From assembly GCF_001278805.1 (NCBI RefSeq), contig NZ_CP012602.1, positions 4,499,501 to 4,563,500 of the forward strand: a DNA stretch of 64,000 bases, written 5' to 3'. Within the stretch, counting starts at the first letter, position 1, and the number at the start of each line of letters is the position of its first letter. Below, in pieces: positions 16,605 through 26,250 of the stretch. A program made the position numbers and the translations under genes. The stretch comes from Bacillus sp. FJAT-18017 (GTDB taxonomy: Bacteria > Bacillota > Bacilli > Bacillales > Cytobacillaceae). The notes beneath the pieces are model-generated. The model did not search any database. It had not been told where the DNA came from and worked only from the letters and a program-made list of their open reading frames with translations.

Positions 16605-16632
16605 AAGCCAACCTTCTAAAAGGTTGGCTTTT
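16605..16632. terminator. Bidirectional terminator between the XRE gene and spoVR
   Basis: AAGCCAACCTT pairs with AAGGTTGGCTT around CTAA. Confidence 0.9.
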
Positions 16633-16648
16633 GTCCATTTTTTACTAT

Positions 16649-18055
16649 CTACAAATACTTCCTATGCACAGCTTTCCCGTCATAGCTGAACAGCATGGCC
16701 CTATCCTCAATCATCGTCTCTATGTGGACCGTTCTTCCCCATAACTGGCGGACGTATGGCAGCACCTTCTCGAGGTATTTCACATCAAGCTCAATTCCTT
16801 CATACCAGTGCTTCAGGTAAAGCTCGCCATTTCTAAGATAATCGCCGTCGTTGACTGTTATATAGGGAAAACCGCCATTGACGCGCATGCCGACAAGCCT
16901 GTCACGGACATGCTCCCATTCTTTGTCAACAATCTTATAATCCTTGCCCTGTTTCTGGAACAGGTACATGTCTTCCCTCATCACCAGCTCCTTGGTTAAG
17001 TAGTTCCTCAGGAAAGAGATATCGGAATCTATCTCCCGAACCTCAAACATTTTCTCTCGACCAGACCCTGGCTTGACCCCGCGGCGCTTCATGTCCTCGG
17101 TTGGGTTGTTGTACCGTTCCTCAATATCCTCAAAAATTTTGATGCCCAGGTAGTAAGGATTAATCCCAGTTTTTGACGGCTGGACAACACCTGCATTCAG
17201 TTTGGCAAACTCAATGGCTTCCCCGCTTGTCAAGTCCATTTCCCGTATAATTCGCTGGTGCCAGTACGAAGCCCAGCCTTCGTTCATTATTTTTGTTTCC
17301 AGCTGGGGCCAGAAATAGAGCATTTCTTCTCTCATCATTGTTAGGATATCTCTTTGCCACGGCTCTAGCTCCCGGCTGTAGGATTCAATGAATAGCAGTA
17401 TGTCTTTTTCAGGCTGAGGCGGGAACTTTTTCGTCCTTTCCTTTTTAGGCTTCGGCTTCTCATCGAGCTTCCATAAGTCATCATATGGCGATGGAGCCGG
17501 GCCCGGGCTTTCTTCCTCATAGGCATCCTCCATTGACCAAGAAAGCTTCGGACGCATCAGTGAAGGATCAATGTGTTCATCAATGGCCAAAACAGCATCT
17601 AGGAAGGTCTCGACTTCCTTTTTTCCGTACTTGATTTCATAGCTACGCACCCGATCTGCTGTCGCAGCCATACTTTCTACCATATCTCGTTTTGTATTTT
17701 GGAAACGAACGTTATTTTTGAAAAAATCGCAGTGGGCAAGGACATGGGCCACAATAAGTTTGTTCTGGATCAAGCTATTGCTATCGAGCAGGAATGCATA
17801 ACAAGGATTGGAGTTAATGACGAGTTCATAAATCTTGCTCAGTCCTAGATCATATTGAAGTTTCATTTTGTAAAATTGCTTCCCAAAGCTCCAATGTGAA
17901 AAACGGGTCGGCATCCCGTAAGCACCAAATGTATAAATGATGTCGGCAGGGCAGATTTCATACCGCATCGGATAAAAATCAAGGCCAAAGCCGCTTGCAA
18001 TTTCGGTAATTTCGCCGATTGCGCGCTCAAGCTCCTTCCTGTCTTCCAGGTTCAT
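16649..18055 (-). CDS. spoVR: Stage V sporulation protein R (SpoVR)
   Basis: 468 residues, the usual SpoVR length. Seen: [30 protein letters not shown] near the N-terminus, HVLAHCDFF near residue 98, and [12 protein letters not shown] with [21 protein letters not shown] around 265-300. In B. subtilis SpoVR is needed for normal spore cortex formation and is made in the mother cell under sigma-E. The downstream neighbours here (DUF3889, YhdB) are also near spoVR in B. subtilis. Start ATG 18055 has GGGGGAAT upstream. Confidence 0.95.
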   Translation of the reverse strand: MNLEDRKELERAIGEITEIASGFGLDFYPMRYEICPADIIYTFGAYGMPTRFSHWSFGKQFYKMKLQYDLGLSKIYELVINSNPCYAFLLDSNSLIQNKLIVAHVLAHCDFFKNNVRFQNTKRDMVESMAATADRVRSYEIKYGKKEVETFLDAVLAIDEHIDPSLMRPKLSWSMEDAYEEESPGPAPSPYDDLWKLDEKPKPKKERTKKFPPQPEKDILLFIESYSRELEPWQRDILTMMREEMLYFWPQLETKIMNEGWASYWHQRIIREMDLTSGEAIEFAKLNAGVVQPSKTGINPYYLGIKIFEDIEERYNNPTEDMKRRGVKPGSGREKMFEVREIDSDISFLRNYLTKELVMREDMYLFQKQGKDYKIVDKEWEHVRDRLVGMRVNGGFPYITVNDGDYLRNGELYLKHWYEGIELDVKYLEKVLPYVRQLWGRTVHIETMIEDRAMLFSYDGKAVHRKYL

Positions 18056-18167
18056 GGCTATTCCCCCTTTTCCTCTTACAACAATGTATGAGGAAAACGG
18101 GGGAATGATGAAAGACCTTCATACGTTTTATACCCCTTTGTGTATTTAAAAGGTTAAAAAAGTATTT

Positions 18168-18186
18168 ATTACCCCCATGGGTATAA
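18168..18186. promoter_or_regulatory. CstR/CsoR-type operator without an obvious target
   Basis: TTACCCCCATGGGTATAAT contains a C/G-run dyad flanked by TA, the style of CsoR/CstR sites. It lies after the cstR terminator and upstream of spoVR in the minus direction; a second weak match (ATACCCCTTTGTGTAT) is near 18129. Confidence 0.45.
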
Positions 18187-18199
18187 TAATGTGAAAAAT

Positions 18200-18225
18200 A
18201 AAAGAGGGTCTCAACCCTTTTATTT
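18200..18225 (-). terminator. Terminator after cstR
   Basis: AAAAGGGT and ACCCTCTTTT pair around TGAG on the minus strand, then TATTTTT. Confidence 0.8.
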
Positions 18226-18489
18226 TTATCTGCTCTTCACCAATAGATTTACAGCATCCTGGATTAATTCCTCAGTGCTTCTTTCTTTTTGTTCATCAGC
18301 TTTCTGAACACAATTCACTAAGTTGGAGCTAACGATAACCCCAATGGTACGGTCGATGGCGGTCCGAGTCGCGGTTAATTGAGTGACAACATCCCTGCAG
18401 TCCTTGTTTTCTTCCATCATTTTCAATATACCTCTTAATTGGCCTTCAATACGTTTTACCCTATTTTTCATTTGATCATTATAATCCAT
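18226..18489 (-). CDS. cstR: Persulfide-sensing repressor CstR (CsoR/FrmR family)
   Basis: 87 residues of the all-helical DUF156 repressor family. Seen: MKNRVKRIEGQLRGILKMME at the N-terminus, Cys31 in NKDCRDVV and Cys60 in NLVNCVQ. The Cys31/Cys60 pair without the His of copper-type CsoR is the signature of CstR, which forms di- and trisulfide links with persulfides and releases sulfide-detoxification genes. RBS GGAGG lies before ATG 18489. A broken rhodanese gene with a matching operator lies upstream, so the original operon was rhodanese-cstR. Confidence 0.87.
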   Translation of the reverse strand: MDYNDQMKNRVKRIEGQLRGILKMMEENKDCRDVVTQLTATRTAIDRTIGVIVSSNLVNCVQKADEQKERSTEELIQDAVNLLVKSR

Positions 18490-18514
18490 GATTCATAACC
18501 TCCATAACAAACCC

Positions 18515-18863
18515 TTAATTTTTCTCCTTTAATATTACATTATCTGGATTAAAATTTACATACCCCAACTATTCGGTAAATACCTTGTTCCAATATTCTT
18601 ATCAGGCCGACTTGATACAATAAATATTAAATCTCTATCACCAGGAATTTCGGTGCTATACCTTTTTAGATAGGCAAACGGAATGTTTATTAACCTTTAA
18701 CAGATCTTTCATTATGTGATTCATTAAAATGTCTAATATCTAGTACAGCTATTCTACTCAAAATGAGAGCTATGGGATTGACACATGAAACACAGGAAAC
18801 TGGAAAATATCGTTTATGCAAAGCCAATGAAACACTCAGTAAGAGTATAATTAAGGGAACCAT
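18515..18863 (-). pseudogene. Membrane-anchored rhodanese-like gene, frameshifted
   Basis: From ATG 18863 (behind GGAGGG) it reads a membrane anchor (MVPLIILLLSVSLALHKRYF) and IAVLDIRHFNESHNERSVKG, then TAA. In the next frame the sequence continues INIPFAYLKRY and DRDLIFIVSSRPDKNIG, the normal follow-on of this rhodanese family, so one base was lost near 18695. A second disruption comes near 18570. It is a recent-looking pseudogene. The TAA-type stop shows this is not a selenocysteine case. Confidence 0.8.
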
Positions 18864-18898
18864 TAGAGCCCTCCAAATATGAATCACAACCCCTATAT

Positions 18899-18917
18899 TA
18901 TACCCTATTGGGTATTT
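18899..18917. promoter_or_regulatory. CstR operator before the rhodanese pseudogene
   Basis: ATACCC-TATT-GGGTAT is a perfect dyad, typical of CstR/CsoR binding sites, about 35 bp upstream of the pseudogene start. Confidence 0.7.
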
Positions 18918-19116
18918 CATCAAATATTAAATAAGAATTGAAAAGACCGCAAAAACAATGCGGCCAATTTAGTTATATTCCTTTTTCATATAAGCTATTA
19001 TCGTTCTTCTTTACTTATCCTTTATCCTTTGCAAATCTCTGCATCATTTCATCGTCGTTCTAGGCATACCAACTTTGTATCCCTTTGGTCTTCATTAACA
19101 ACTATTTTACACAGCA

Positions 19117-19205
19117 ACAAATATCCTGCCCATTGAGTTTTCATTAAGTGCCCTAAAGATGGATTGCACTTCAAGGAATTTAATCTCCGTTGGAAATCAA
19201 ACACT
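19117..19205 (-). pseudogene. Possible C-terminal remnant of a zinc-type alcohol dehydrogenase
   Basis: The minus strand reads FPTEIKFLEVQSIFRALNEN and SMGRIFVAV before a stop, similar in pattern to the LxxVNxAxxxLxxGxxxGRxVV end of medium-chain dehydrogenases. No upstream body is present. The remaining part of the 18924-19243 gap shows nothing I can name. Confidence 0.3.
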
Positions 19206-19243
19206 TATCACAATGCATGGAGAGGGGGGGAAATAAATGAACC

Positions 19244-19585
19244 TTACTGGTTTTCAGGTACGACCTTTAGTGTGACGGCCTTTCCTTCAGTTAAATTATG
19301 CTGGACAATAACTTGAACATTATACGTATTGCCATTTTCCTCGACTTGGAACCGGAACGTATCAGCTACATCTGTTTCATTGACATTTTTCCTGCCCATA
19401 TATTCATATTCCCTGATAGGATCATCCGGATAATCCAAAGCCACGATTTGAACAGCCATTTTCCCGTACTTTTCATAATCCGGTTTCTGTCTTTCCGCCT
19501 CGGTTTCATGCCCCTGGAATGCCAGCAAAACAAATGCCGCAACAGCTATAAGCCGCTTTTTCAATGATGGAGCCTCCCTTTTCAT
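19244..19585 (-). CDS. DUF3889 domain secreted protein (YhdC-like)
   Basis: 113 residues: a signal peptide (basic start, hydrophobic LIAVAAFVLLAFQGHETEA) then a small domain DYEKYGKMAVQIVALDYPDD and FRFQVEENGNTYNVQVIVQHN. This is the pattern of DUF3889 proteins of Bacillus, small exported proteins of unknown function. RBS GGGAGG precedes ATG 19585. Lies near spoVR and yhdB as in other Bacillus genomes. Confidence 0.75.
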   Translation of the reverse strand: MKREAPSLKKRLIAVAAFVLLAFQGHETEAERQKPDYEKYGKMAVQIVALDYPDDPIREYEYMGRKNVNETDVADTFRFQVEENGNTYNVQVIVQHNLTEGKAVTLKVVPENQ

Positions 19586-19761
19586 AAAGAAACACGGTTA
19601 GTTTTTCACTTGTTCCCATTCTTATGCATTGCACCAAGTGATGCATGATTATACTGCCATATGTTTGAAAGCCCTTTGTACAAGCATCTCCAACATTTTC
19701 AGCGAAACTTTATCGGTGAACTCCACAAACTAATTTCAACTCCTGACAGGGAGGTAACAAA

Positions 19762-20013
19762 ATGAATAAAATGGATTACGACAGGGCGCTTTACTATACG
19801 TACCGCTCTCAATGGGATAATCTGCTGATCCTGATGGTCCGGACCCGTGACCAATTTTTAGCGAAGAAAATTGAACATTTTCTTCACGCATATCATTACG
19901 AGCATGATTATGCGGTAGTTGAGAAAAAACTATACTCCCTTTTGCGTTACATCGACCATGTGCAAGAGAACCCTGAATTTGCAAGTGACGATATTCCAGC
20001 TTACCTTTTATGA
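19762..20013 (+). CDS. yhdB: YhdB-like protein
   Basis: 83 residues, highly charged and helical (DYDRALYYTYRSQWDNLLIL, RDQFLAKKIEHFLHAYHYEH), matching my memory of the B. subtilis YhdB family. Function unknown. Start ATG 19762 behind GGGAGG; a strong terminator follows. Its position near spoVR and DUF3889 agrees with conserved gene order. Confidence 0.78.
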   Translation: MNKMDYDRALYYTYRSQWDNLLILMVRTRDQFLAKKIEHFLHAYHYEHDYAVVEKKLYSLLRYIDHVQENPEFASDDIPAYLL

Positions 20014-20033
20014 ATTCCACCACCAAAAATTTA

Positions 20034-20062
20034 AGCACAGCCAATACTGGCTGTGCTCTTTT
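20034..20062 (+). terminator. Terminator after yhdB
   Basis: AGCACAGCCA pairs with TGGCTGTGCT, then CTTTTTG. Confidence 0.88.
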
Positions 20063-20079
20063 TGATTATTCTTCTAGGT

Positions 20080-20163
20080 TATTTTAACAGCATTCAGTGC
20101 TGCCTGGGTTCTATCGGCTAGCCCTAGCTTTGCAAGGATATTTGAACATGTGTCTTCACCATT
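20080..20163 (-). pseudogene. Remnant of a LuxR/NarL-type response regulator
   Basis: The minus strand reads VKTHV, then after a frame change NILAKLGLADRTQAALNAVK, the end of the DNA-binding domain of NarL-family regulators (HVxNILxKLxxxDRTQAA). Only this C-terminal piece remains. Confidence 0.65.
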
Positions 20164-20217
20164 TTTACGGTAATAAAAAGAACCGAAGAGAACTTAAGCA
20201 TTACCTAGAGAAAAAAA

Positions 20218-20243
20218 CCGGCAGCCATTTGGCTGCCGGGCGA
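20218..20243 (-). terminator. Terminator after pgcA
   Basis: CCCGGCAGCC pairs with GGCTGCCGG around AAAT, then TTTTTTT on the minus strand. Confidence 0.9.
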
Positions 20244-20246
20244 TTA

Positions 20247-21980
20247 TTAGGCGTTCCCAACTTTCGTATTAACCACATTCATAAAGGCTGATTCAATTTC
20301 AGACAGCTTTTTCTTGCTCTCGTCGTAAGTCTCACCATTGACACCAAAATAAAACTTGATCTTCGGTTCTGTCCCTGATGGACGCAGGCAAACCCAAGAG
20401 CCATCCTCCAGGTAAAACTTGAGGACATTTGATTTTGGTAAATCGATTGCTTCTTTTCCGTCAGCAGAGGAACGTAAGCTTTCAAGATAATCCTCGGATG
20501 ACGTTATCGAAAATCCGGCCAACGATGCAGGAGGATCATTGCGGAAGCTTGACATTATGTTTGAGATTGCTTCTGCTCCGTCCTTTCCTTTCATTGTCAT
20601 AGAACGAAGTCCCTCAAGAAAGTACCCATATTTTTTGAAAACCTGCATTAAGCCTTCATATAAGCTCATGCCTTTTTTCTTATAATAAGCACAGACTTCA
20701 GCAGCCAAAAGCGCGGCCTGGACCGCATCCTTGTCACGGGCAAAATCTCCGATCAGGTATCCATAGCTTTCCTCGTATCCAAATAGGAATGTATGCGCAC
20801 CAGTATTTTCGTATTGCTTCATTTTTTCAGCAATAAATTTAAAGCCTGTGAGGACATCAATCGTTTCCAACCCGTAGGCTTCTGCAATTTTCCTGCCAAG
20901 CTCGGACGTTACGATCGTTTTCAGGACAACGCCATTTTCAGGCAGCGTCCCTTTTTCTTTTTTCTGGCCCAAGATATAATCAAGCAACAATGCACCGGTC
21001 TGGTTACCAGTCAGTACAACGTATTCACCTTCGGGGTTTTTCACTGCAATGCCAAGCCTGTCCGCATCAGGATCTGTTGCAATAAGGATATCCGCATCAA
21101 CTTTCCTGCCGTACCGAATTGCCAGCTCAAATGCTGCATGCTCCTCTGGGTTCGGGCTTTTGACTGTCGAGAAATTCGCATCCGGCAGCTCCTGTTCGCT
21201 GACAACATGCACTTTCTCGTACCCGAGCTCGGCAAGTGCTGCCCTTACTGGTTTATTGGCAGTACCATGCAATGGTGTAAACACGATTTCAATTGGGGAT
21301 TCGGTAGCAATGGATGGATTTTCTGAAATGGTTGCAAGCTTATCGGTATAAGCGGCGTCAATTTCAGAACCAATTGTTTCAATAAGACCTGCAGACCTTA
21401 ATACATCCTCACTGTCTACCTCAATCCGCAATTCACTTTCAATTTCATTTACTTTATCGATAACCAGATCGGCTTCCTTCGGCGGCAATTGCGCTCCATC
21501 ATTTCCATATACCTTGAATCCGTTATACTCAGGGGGATTATGGCTTGCAGTAATAACAATCCCGGCAGCGGCATTCAAATATCGTACAGCAAATGACAAT
21601 TCGGGAGTCGGCCTTAATTCATCGAATACATAAGCCTTGATTCCCCTTGTCGCCAAAGTTTTTGCGGCTTCCATTGCAAACTCGGGAGATTTGTGCCTGG
21701 AATCATATGCAATTGCCACGCCTGCCTTCTTTGCTTCTTCACCTTGCTCTTCAATAAAAGAAGCTAAACCGGCTGATGCTTTGCGAATGGTATACATGTT
21801 CATCCGATTTGTCCCCGGGCCAATCTCACCTCTCATGCCACCCGTGCCAAATTCAAGGTCCTTATAAAATGAGTCCTCAAGCAGCTTTTCGTTTCCTTTC
21901 AGCTTGTCCAGCTCTGCACGCAATTCGTTGTCGAGTTGTTCGAATTGTATCCATTTTTCTGCTTTTAATCTCCAGCCCAT
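20247..21980 (-). CDS. pgcA: Alpha-phosphoglucomutase / phosphomannomutase
   Basis: Interconverts glucose 1-phosphate and glucose 6-phosphate, feeding UDP-glucose for teichoic acid and glycolipid anchors. Seen: [18 protein letters not shown] near residue 45, active-site [13 protein letters not shown] near 145, magnesium loop DPDADRLG near 310, sugar-binding [12 protein letters not shown] near 400, and phosphate-binding [14 protein letters not shown] near the end. 577 residues, usual for PgcA. Start ATG 21980, 8 nt behind GGAGGT. Confidence 0.95.
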   Translation of the reverse strand: MGWRLKAEKWIQFEQLDNELRAELDKLKGNEKLLEDSFYKDLEFGTGGMRGEIGPGTNRMNMYTIRKASAGLASFIEEQGEEAKKAGVAIAYDSRHKSPEFAMEAAKTLATRGIKAYVFDELRPTPELSFAVRYLNAAAGIVITASHNPPEYNGFKVYGNDGAQLPPKEADLVIDKVNEIESELRIEVDSEDVLRSAGLIETIGSEIDAAYTDKLATISENPSIATESPIEIVFTPLHGTANKPVRAALAELGYEKVHVVSEQELPDANFSTVKSPNPEEHAAFELAIRYGRKVDADILIATDPDADRLGIAVKNPEGEYVVLTGNQTGALLLDYILGQKKEKGTLPENGVVLKTIVTSELGRKIAEAYGLETIDVLTGFKFIAEKMKQYENTGAHTFLFGYEESYGYLIGDFARDKDAVQAALLAAEVCAYYKKKGMSLYEGLMQVFKKYGYFLEGLRSMTMKGKDGAEAISNIMSSFRNDPPASLAGFSITSSEDYLESLRSSADGKEAIDLPKSNVLKFYLEDGSWVCLRPSGTEPKIKFYFGVNGETYDESKKKLSEIESAFMNVVNTKVGNA

Positions 21981-22135
21981 AGTCAATTACCTCCGATATA
22001 AAAATAAGCTCGCCATATGTCCCTTTTATTTTATCGGTTTGCCGGTATTTTTTCCACATCCATCCCATAAGTGGCCATACCAATTTATTGTGCAAAAAAA
22101 CGTTTTCCCTTAAGATATGAAAAAGGGGTGATATT

Positions 22136-22570
22136 TTGAAAAAGGATAGCAGGGAGAACATTTTATTTTTTGCCTGGGCAGCTTCTGTTCTAGCCATGTT
22201 CGGAAGCCTTTATTTCTCAGAAATCCGAAAGTATGAGCCATGTGAGCTTTGCTGGTACCAGCGAATCCTCATGTATCCAATGGTCCTTTTGCTTGGAATT
22301 GCGATCGTCAAGAAGGATTACCGCATCTCTTTATACAGCCTATGGCTGTCGGCAATCGGCATTCTAATCTCGGCCTATCATTATTCTTTGCAAAAAATTT
22401 CGTTTATGGCTGATGCGGCCCCTGCATGCGGACGGATACCTTGTACCGGGCAATACATAAACTGGCTTGGCTTTATCACCATTCCATTCCTGGCATTGAC
22501 GGCTTTTGCTATTATCTTTATATGTAGCCTAATTCTTGTAAGGAAAAACAAGGGGGAACAAATTTCGTGA
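22136..22570 (+). CDS. bdbC: DsbB/BdbC-type disulfide oxidoreductase
   Basis: A four-helix membrane protein, 144 residues, which reoxidises an extracellular thiol oxidase using quinone. Seen: CELCWYQRI near residue 35 (first Cys pair) and CGRIPCTGQYINW near 100 (second pair), the two pairs needed for electron flow. Start TTG 22136 behind AAGGGGTG. Its last codons overlap the start of the thioredoxin-like gene, forming a two-gene operon. Confidence 0.92.
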   Translation: MKKDSRENILFFAWAASVLAMFGSLYFSEIRKYEPCELCWYQRILMYPMVLLLGIAIVKKDYRISLYSLWLSAIGILISAYHYSLQKISFMADAAPACGRIPCTGQYINWLGFITIPFLALTAFAIIFICSLILVRKNKGEQIS

Positions 22571-23037
22571 AGAAAGTACTTATTTTTCTTGGAATCATTA
22601 TTATTTTATTTGCAGGAACAGCGTATCTTACAAATATGAGCAACAAAGAAAAGGTTGATGCTAAAAATCCTTACGGCAAAGATAGCCTTCATCCTGAAAC
22701 AGTAGCCCAGCTGAAGGATCCAAATTACCAAAATATCATCACACTAGATAACTTACAGGATAAACTGGAAAGCGGTGAAGATGCCACCGTATATTTTTAT
22801 AGTCCGACTTGCCCGCATTGCAAAGTTGCCACACCTATTTTAATGCCGCTGGCCGATGACATGGATATAAACATTGATCAGTTGAATGTCCTGGAGTATG
22901 AAAGTGCCTGGGATGAATTTGCAATCGAGGGAACCCCGACATTGATTCGTTTTGAAGACGGCAAAGAAGTCGCCAGGGTCACAGGCGGACAGGATAAAGA
23001 GCAATACCAGCAATGGCTGGAGGACAATGTAAAATAA
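22567..23037 (+). CDS. Membrane-anchored thioredoxin-like thiol oxidoreductase
   Basis: 156 residues: an N-terminal membrane anchor (VLIFLGIIIILFAGTAYLTN) and a thioredoxin fold with the active site SPTCPHCKVATP near residue 80 and cis-Pro in EGTPTLIRFE near 122. It faces the outside. Coupled to the BdbC-like gene (4-nt overlap), it probably receives oxidising equivalents from it. The CPHC motif is the DsbA-like version, more oxidising than CGPC, consistent with a disulfide-forming role. Confidence 0.9.
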   Translation: MKKVLIFLGIIIILFAGTAYLTNMSNKEKVDAKNPYGKDSLHPETVAQLKDPNYQNIITLDNLQDKLESGEDATVYFYSPTCPHCKVATPILMPLADDMDINIDQLNVLEYESAWDEFAIEGTPTLIRFEDGKEVARVTGGQDKEQYQQWLEDNVK

Positions 23038-23097
23038 ATACAAAAGCGCAAGGGCCCGGGTTTAATAAAGTATATATATTAACAATCAATAAAAAAC

Positions 23098-23130
23098 AAA
23101 AACGCCCGCAATTTCATGCAGGCGTTTTTG
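23098..23130. terminator. Bidirectional terminator
   Basis: AAAAACGCC...GGCGTTTTT hairpin between the thioredoxin gene and the convergent YhcU-like gene. Confidence 0.9.
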
Positions 23131-23132
23131 TT

Positions 23133-23522
23133 TCACACGGGCAACTGATTGGCAGCAGGTGAATACAGGCTAAAATATGTATCAGTTTCCTTACTGCCAG
23201 GAAGGAAGGAATCATAATCAAAAGGAAAATAAAGGCCATATTGACGCAAATTCTCAGCATTCCTTTGAAAAAGTGACCGATGGTAATCTCCAGGGACAGG
23301 GGCCTCAAGGATAAAAATGAGAGTCTGGAGGCTAGCCATTACATAGAAGGCATCCTTCAATGTCTCGTATGAAGCGCTTTCCAAATGAAGGACAGACAGC
23401 CGTTCAAACTCCAAAATTTCCTTGTCAGTAAAATACATGGGTAAAATGCCTGAATAAAAATAATGAATGAGTCCGCTGATTTCTTCTTCCTGACCGGGTG
23501 TCGATGCGAAAACAATCCTCAC
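23133..23522 (-). CDS. YhcU-like protein (DUF5365)
   Basis: 129 residues, no membrane segments or signal peptide. Starts MRIVFASTPGQEEEISGLIHYFYSG and contains DAFYVMASLQTLIFILEAP. It resembles B. subtilis YhcU, which lies beside the pseudouridine synthase gene yhcT, the same arrangement as here. Function unknown. Confidence 0.7.
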   Translation of the reverse strand: MRIVFASTPGQEEEISGLIHYFYSGILPMYFTDKEILEFERLSVLHLESASYETLKDAFYVMASLQTLIFILEAPVPGDYHRSLFQRNAENLRQYGLYFPFDYDSFLPGSKETDTYFSLYSPAANQLPV

Positions 23523-23643
23523 TAAAAGCCCACCTTTGTTACATTTGTAATCTTAGCGTAATATACAAATAGAATAGCATATTCTGAACTGTAAAAATCC
23601 TGGTAATTTAAACCACGGTTGTTCAGGAGGAAAGGAAGCCCCA

Positions 23644-24564
23644 ATGCTGACTACAAAAATGCGTGGAAATACAATGGAAATAATAATACCTTATGCTTGG
23701 GAAGGGATTTCAATCTCACAACTTTTCAAGGAGAAATGGAAGGCACCAAAAAAACAAGCTCACTACTTCCGTATGGACGGAAAAGTAACCTTACAGGGAG
23801 AAAAAATAGGATGGGATATTCCGTTAGCAGCTGGAACCAGACTTCACCTCGACCTTTCTGATGTTCCTTCCTCAGAAATAATACCCTATTACCTGGACCT
23901 ATCCATCTTGTATGAGGATGAACATGTATTGGTCATCAATAAACCAGCGTTCATAAATACTCATCCTAATACACCTGACGATACGACCACACTGCTTAAC
24001 GCTGTTGCATGCCACCTCCAATCAGCAGGAGAGGGGGCTTCCGCTCAGCAAATCCATCGGCTTGACCGTGACACAACTGGAGCCATTCTTTTTGCCAAAC
24101 ATCCACTGGCAGGCGGGATACTCGATGGTATGCTGGAACGCCGATTGATTAAAAGAACATATGTCGCTGCTGTTTGCGGTACCGGTTTAAAGAAAAAGGA
24201 TAGTATCAACCTGCCAATCGGGCGAGATAGACATCATCCGGTAAGAAGAAGGGTTTCGGATACCGGGCAGCCTGCAGTGACTCATTACAAAGTACTAAAT
24301 GTTGATCGTGCAAAAAAACTGACCTTTGTGGCGTGCTGGCTAGAAACAGGCCGGACACATCAAATACGTGTTCACTTTAGCCACCTCGGCTATCCGCTGG
24401 CAGGTGATGAACTTTATGGCGGCCAACCGCTTTTCAATAGGCAAGCGCTGCATTCGGCAAAGCTTGAATTTATACATCCCATCAGCCTTGAACCAATCAC
24501 AGTCCTTGCGCCATTTATAGACAATACTCAAATTTTCCAGGATATTAACCTTGATAGCCTATAA
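23644..24564 (+). CDS. RluA-family pseudouridine synthase (YhcT-like)
   Basis: Converts specific uridines in RNA to pseudouridine. 306 residues. Seen: an S4-like N-terminal part, YEDEHVLVINKPAF near residue 92, the catalytic motif HRLDRDTTGAILFAK near 140 (Asp nucleophile), and ETGRTHQIRVHFSHLGYPLAGDELYGG near 235. Start ATG 23644 has GGAGGAAAGG upstream. RNA target (rRNA or tRNA) cannot be told. Confidence 0.92.
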   Translation: MLTTKMRGNTMEIIIPYAWEGISISQLFKEKWKAPKKQAHYFRMDGKVTLQGEKIGWDIPLAAGTRLHLDLSDVPSSEIIPYYLDLSILYEDEHVLVINKPAFINTHPNTPDDTTTLLNAVACHLQSAGEGASAQQIHRLDRDTTGAILFAKHPLAGGILDGMLERRLIKRTYVAAVCGTGLKKKDSINLPIGRDRHHPVRRRVSDTGQPAVTHYKVLNVDRAKKLTFVACWLETGRTHQIRVHFSHLGYPLAGDELYGGQPLFNRQALHSAKLEFIHPISLEPITVLAPFIDNTQIFQDINLDSL

Positions 24565-24600
24565 GCATTATTTGAAAAAGCCAGGCAAAGTCCACACGAA

Positions 24601-24624
24601 AAGGCCTCCCAATTGGGAGGCCTT
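24601..24624. terminator. Bidirectional terminator
   Basis: AAGGCCTCCCAATTGGGAGGCCTT is a perfect 12-bp palindrome between two convergent genes. Confidence 0.85.
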
Positions 24625-24633
24625 CAGTTTGCG

Positions 24634-24891
24634 TTAGTGATTTGATTTTCTGAATGCTTTCATAATCATGCTAAGCAGGAATACTAGGATAACTGCTCCA
24701 ATAATCGCAGGGATTATTGCAAATCCACCGACTACAGGACCCCAATCACCTAAGATTGCTGTACCTAACCATGCACCAACAAAACCTGCAATAATATTAC
24801 CAATAATTCCGCCCGGGATATCTCTTCCAACGACCATACCTGCTAACCAACCAATAATACCACCTACTATTAATGCCCATAGAAATTCCAT
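24634..24891 (-). CDS. GlsB/YeaQ/YmgE-family stress membrane protein
   Basis: 85 residues, three glycine-rich hydrophobic helices (MEFLWALIVGGIIGWLAGMV, GIIGNIIAGFVGAWLGTAIL, VGGFAIIPAIIGAVILVFLL). This is the transglycosylase-associated small membrane protein family, often under general stress control. RBS AAGGAGTG precedes the ATG. Confidence 0.9.
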   Translation of the reverse strand: MEFLWALIVGGIIGWLAGMVVGRDIPGGIIGNIIAGFVGAWLGTAILGDWGPVVGGFAIIPAIIGAVILVFLLSMIMKAFRKSNH

Positions 24892-25227
24892 GTGGTTTTC
24901 ACTCCTTGTAATATGTTTGTTTTATCTTCTGCTGCAGCAGTAAACAGTTATGAAACTTGAGCCGGAAGCTTTGTTCCTTCTTGGTTTTCCTAACTGCTTG
25001 TACCTTTAAATTACCCGCATTCATTTAAAATAAACACGAAAAAAATCTAGCACCAACCTTTTCTTATTATTACCATATTGTTGATTTCTTATTAAAAAAA
25101 CTATCTTAGGGACACAGTTGATTTCTTTTATACTAAATAAGTAAGGTAACTTCAAAGTGTGCCGCTTCATCCAAAAACCCTAATTGCTTTGAAAGAATCG
25201 CCTTACTCATCATTGAAGCAATAAAAT
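24892..25227. other. Gap without a recognised gene
   Basis: AT-rich. A short minus-strand open stretch near 25140-25215 reads SMMSKAILSKQLGFLDEAAH and ends LLI before a stop, perhaps a gene remnant, but there is no start or RBS and I do not recognise it. Confidence 0.3.
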
Positions 25228-25262
25228 AAGAAGCTTTCCAAATCAGGATAGCTTCTTTGTAC
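25228..25262 (-). terminator. Terminator after the aldo-keto reductase
   Basis: AAGAAGCTATCC pairs with GGAAAGCTTCTT on the minus strand. Confidence 0.75.
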
Positions 25263-25285
25263 GCTTCTCATAAGTTTTTCATAGA

Positions 25286-26110
25286 TTAAAAGTCAACATT
25301 GTCGGGATCAGGCCCAAAGCGGGTATTTGCATCCAATCCATCAATAAGGTTCATTTCTTCAGCAGATAATTCAAAATCAAAAATAGCCGTATTTTCCTGA
25401 AGCCTTGCCGGGGTGACCGATTTAGGAATAACCGCTACCCTATTTTGCAAATGCCATCTAAGGACAATTTGCGCCGGTGTTTTCCCATGTTTTCCTGCTA
25501 GCGATGTCAAGAGTGGATCTGCCAATATTCTACCTCGGGCTAGCGGAGACCAGGCTTGGACTAGAATCCCATGTTCAGCGCAAAATTCTCGAAGTTCTTT
25601 TTGTACTAAAACGGGGTGAAGTTCGACTTGGTTGGCCATGGGCTTTATACTGCTTTGGGCCATTAAATCTTTGAGGTGATCGATAGTAAAATTACTAACA
25701 CCAATAGCCCGTACTTTCCCACTTGCATAAAGTTCCTCTAAGGCTTTCCATGTTTCATTATATTTCCCTTTTACAGGCCAATGAATTAGATAAAGGTCAA
25801 TATAGCCGAGACCAAGCTTTTGCAAGCTAGTTTCAAAAGCCTTTAGGGTGTTTTCATATCCCTGTTCACTGTTCCAGACTTTCGTTGTAATAAAAATATC
25901 TTCGCGTGGAATACCGCTGTTTCGTACAGCACGTCCGACACCCTCTTCATTTTGATAGAGTGCTGCAGTGTCAATCAAACGATACCCCAACCGAAGCGCC
26001 TCGGCAATAGTTGCCTCTACCTCTTGTCCATCCTCCACCTTATAAACACCTAGCCCAAAATAAGGTATTTCGACACCATTATGAAAGAGAAATGTATCTT
26101 TAAGTGACAA
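25286..26110 (-). CDS. Aldo/keto reductase
   Basis: A TIM-barrel NADPH-dependent carbonyl reductase, 274 residues. Catalytic tetrad seen: Asp and Tyr in RLIDTAALYQNEEGVG, Lys in FITTKVWNSEQG, His in LYLIHWPVKGKYNETW. The cofactor end motif VIPKSVTPARLQENTAIFDF is present. I choose TTG 26110 (SLKDT follows), behind GGAGGG; the open frame extends 51 codons further upstream but that part looks noncoding. Close to YtbE/YvgN-type methylglyoxal reductases in layout; substrate unproven. Confidence 0.9.
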   Translation of the reverse strand: MSLKDTFLFHNGVEIPYFGLGVYKVEDGQEVEATIAEALRLGYRLIDTAALYQNEEGVGRAVRNSGIPREDIFITTKVWNSEQGYENTLKAFETSLQKLGLGYIDLYLIHWPVKGKYNETWKALEELYASGKVRAIGVSNFTIDHLKDLMAQSSIKPMANQVELHPVLVQKELREFCAEHGILVQAWSPLARGRILADPLLTSLAGKHGKTPAQIVLRWHLQNRVAVIPKSVTPARLQENTAIFDFELSAEEMNLIDGLDANTRFGPDPDNVDF

Positions 26111-26250
26111 CAAGAATAAACCCTCCTTTTTCTTCTTCCATTTAATTCTACATGTTTCCACTACTGCATGCACAAAATATAATTCAAGATTTTTTTGAAT
26201 ACTGGTTTCATGTCGGCAGAATAAAGGAATTGTAAAAACTAAATGAATTC

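Noticed and set aside
18690..18923. Rhodanese fragment considered as a third selenoprotein
   Set aside because: The stop is TAA and the downstream part is in a different frame, so it is a frameshift, not a Sec codon.
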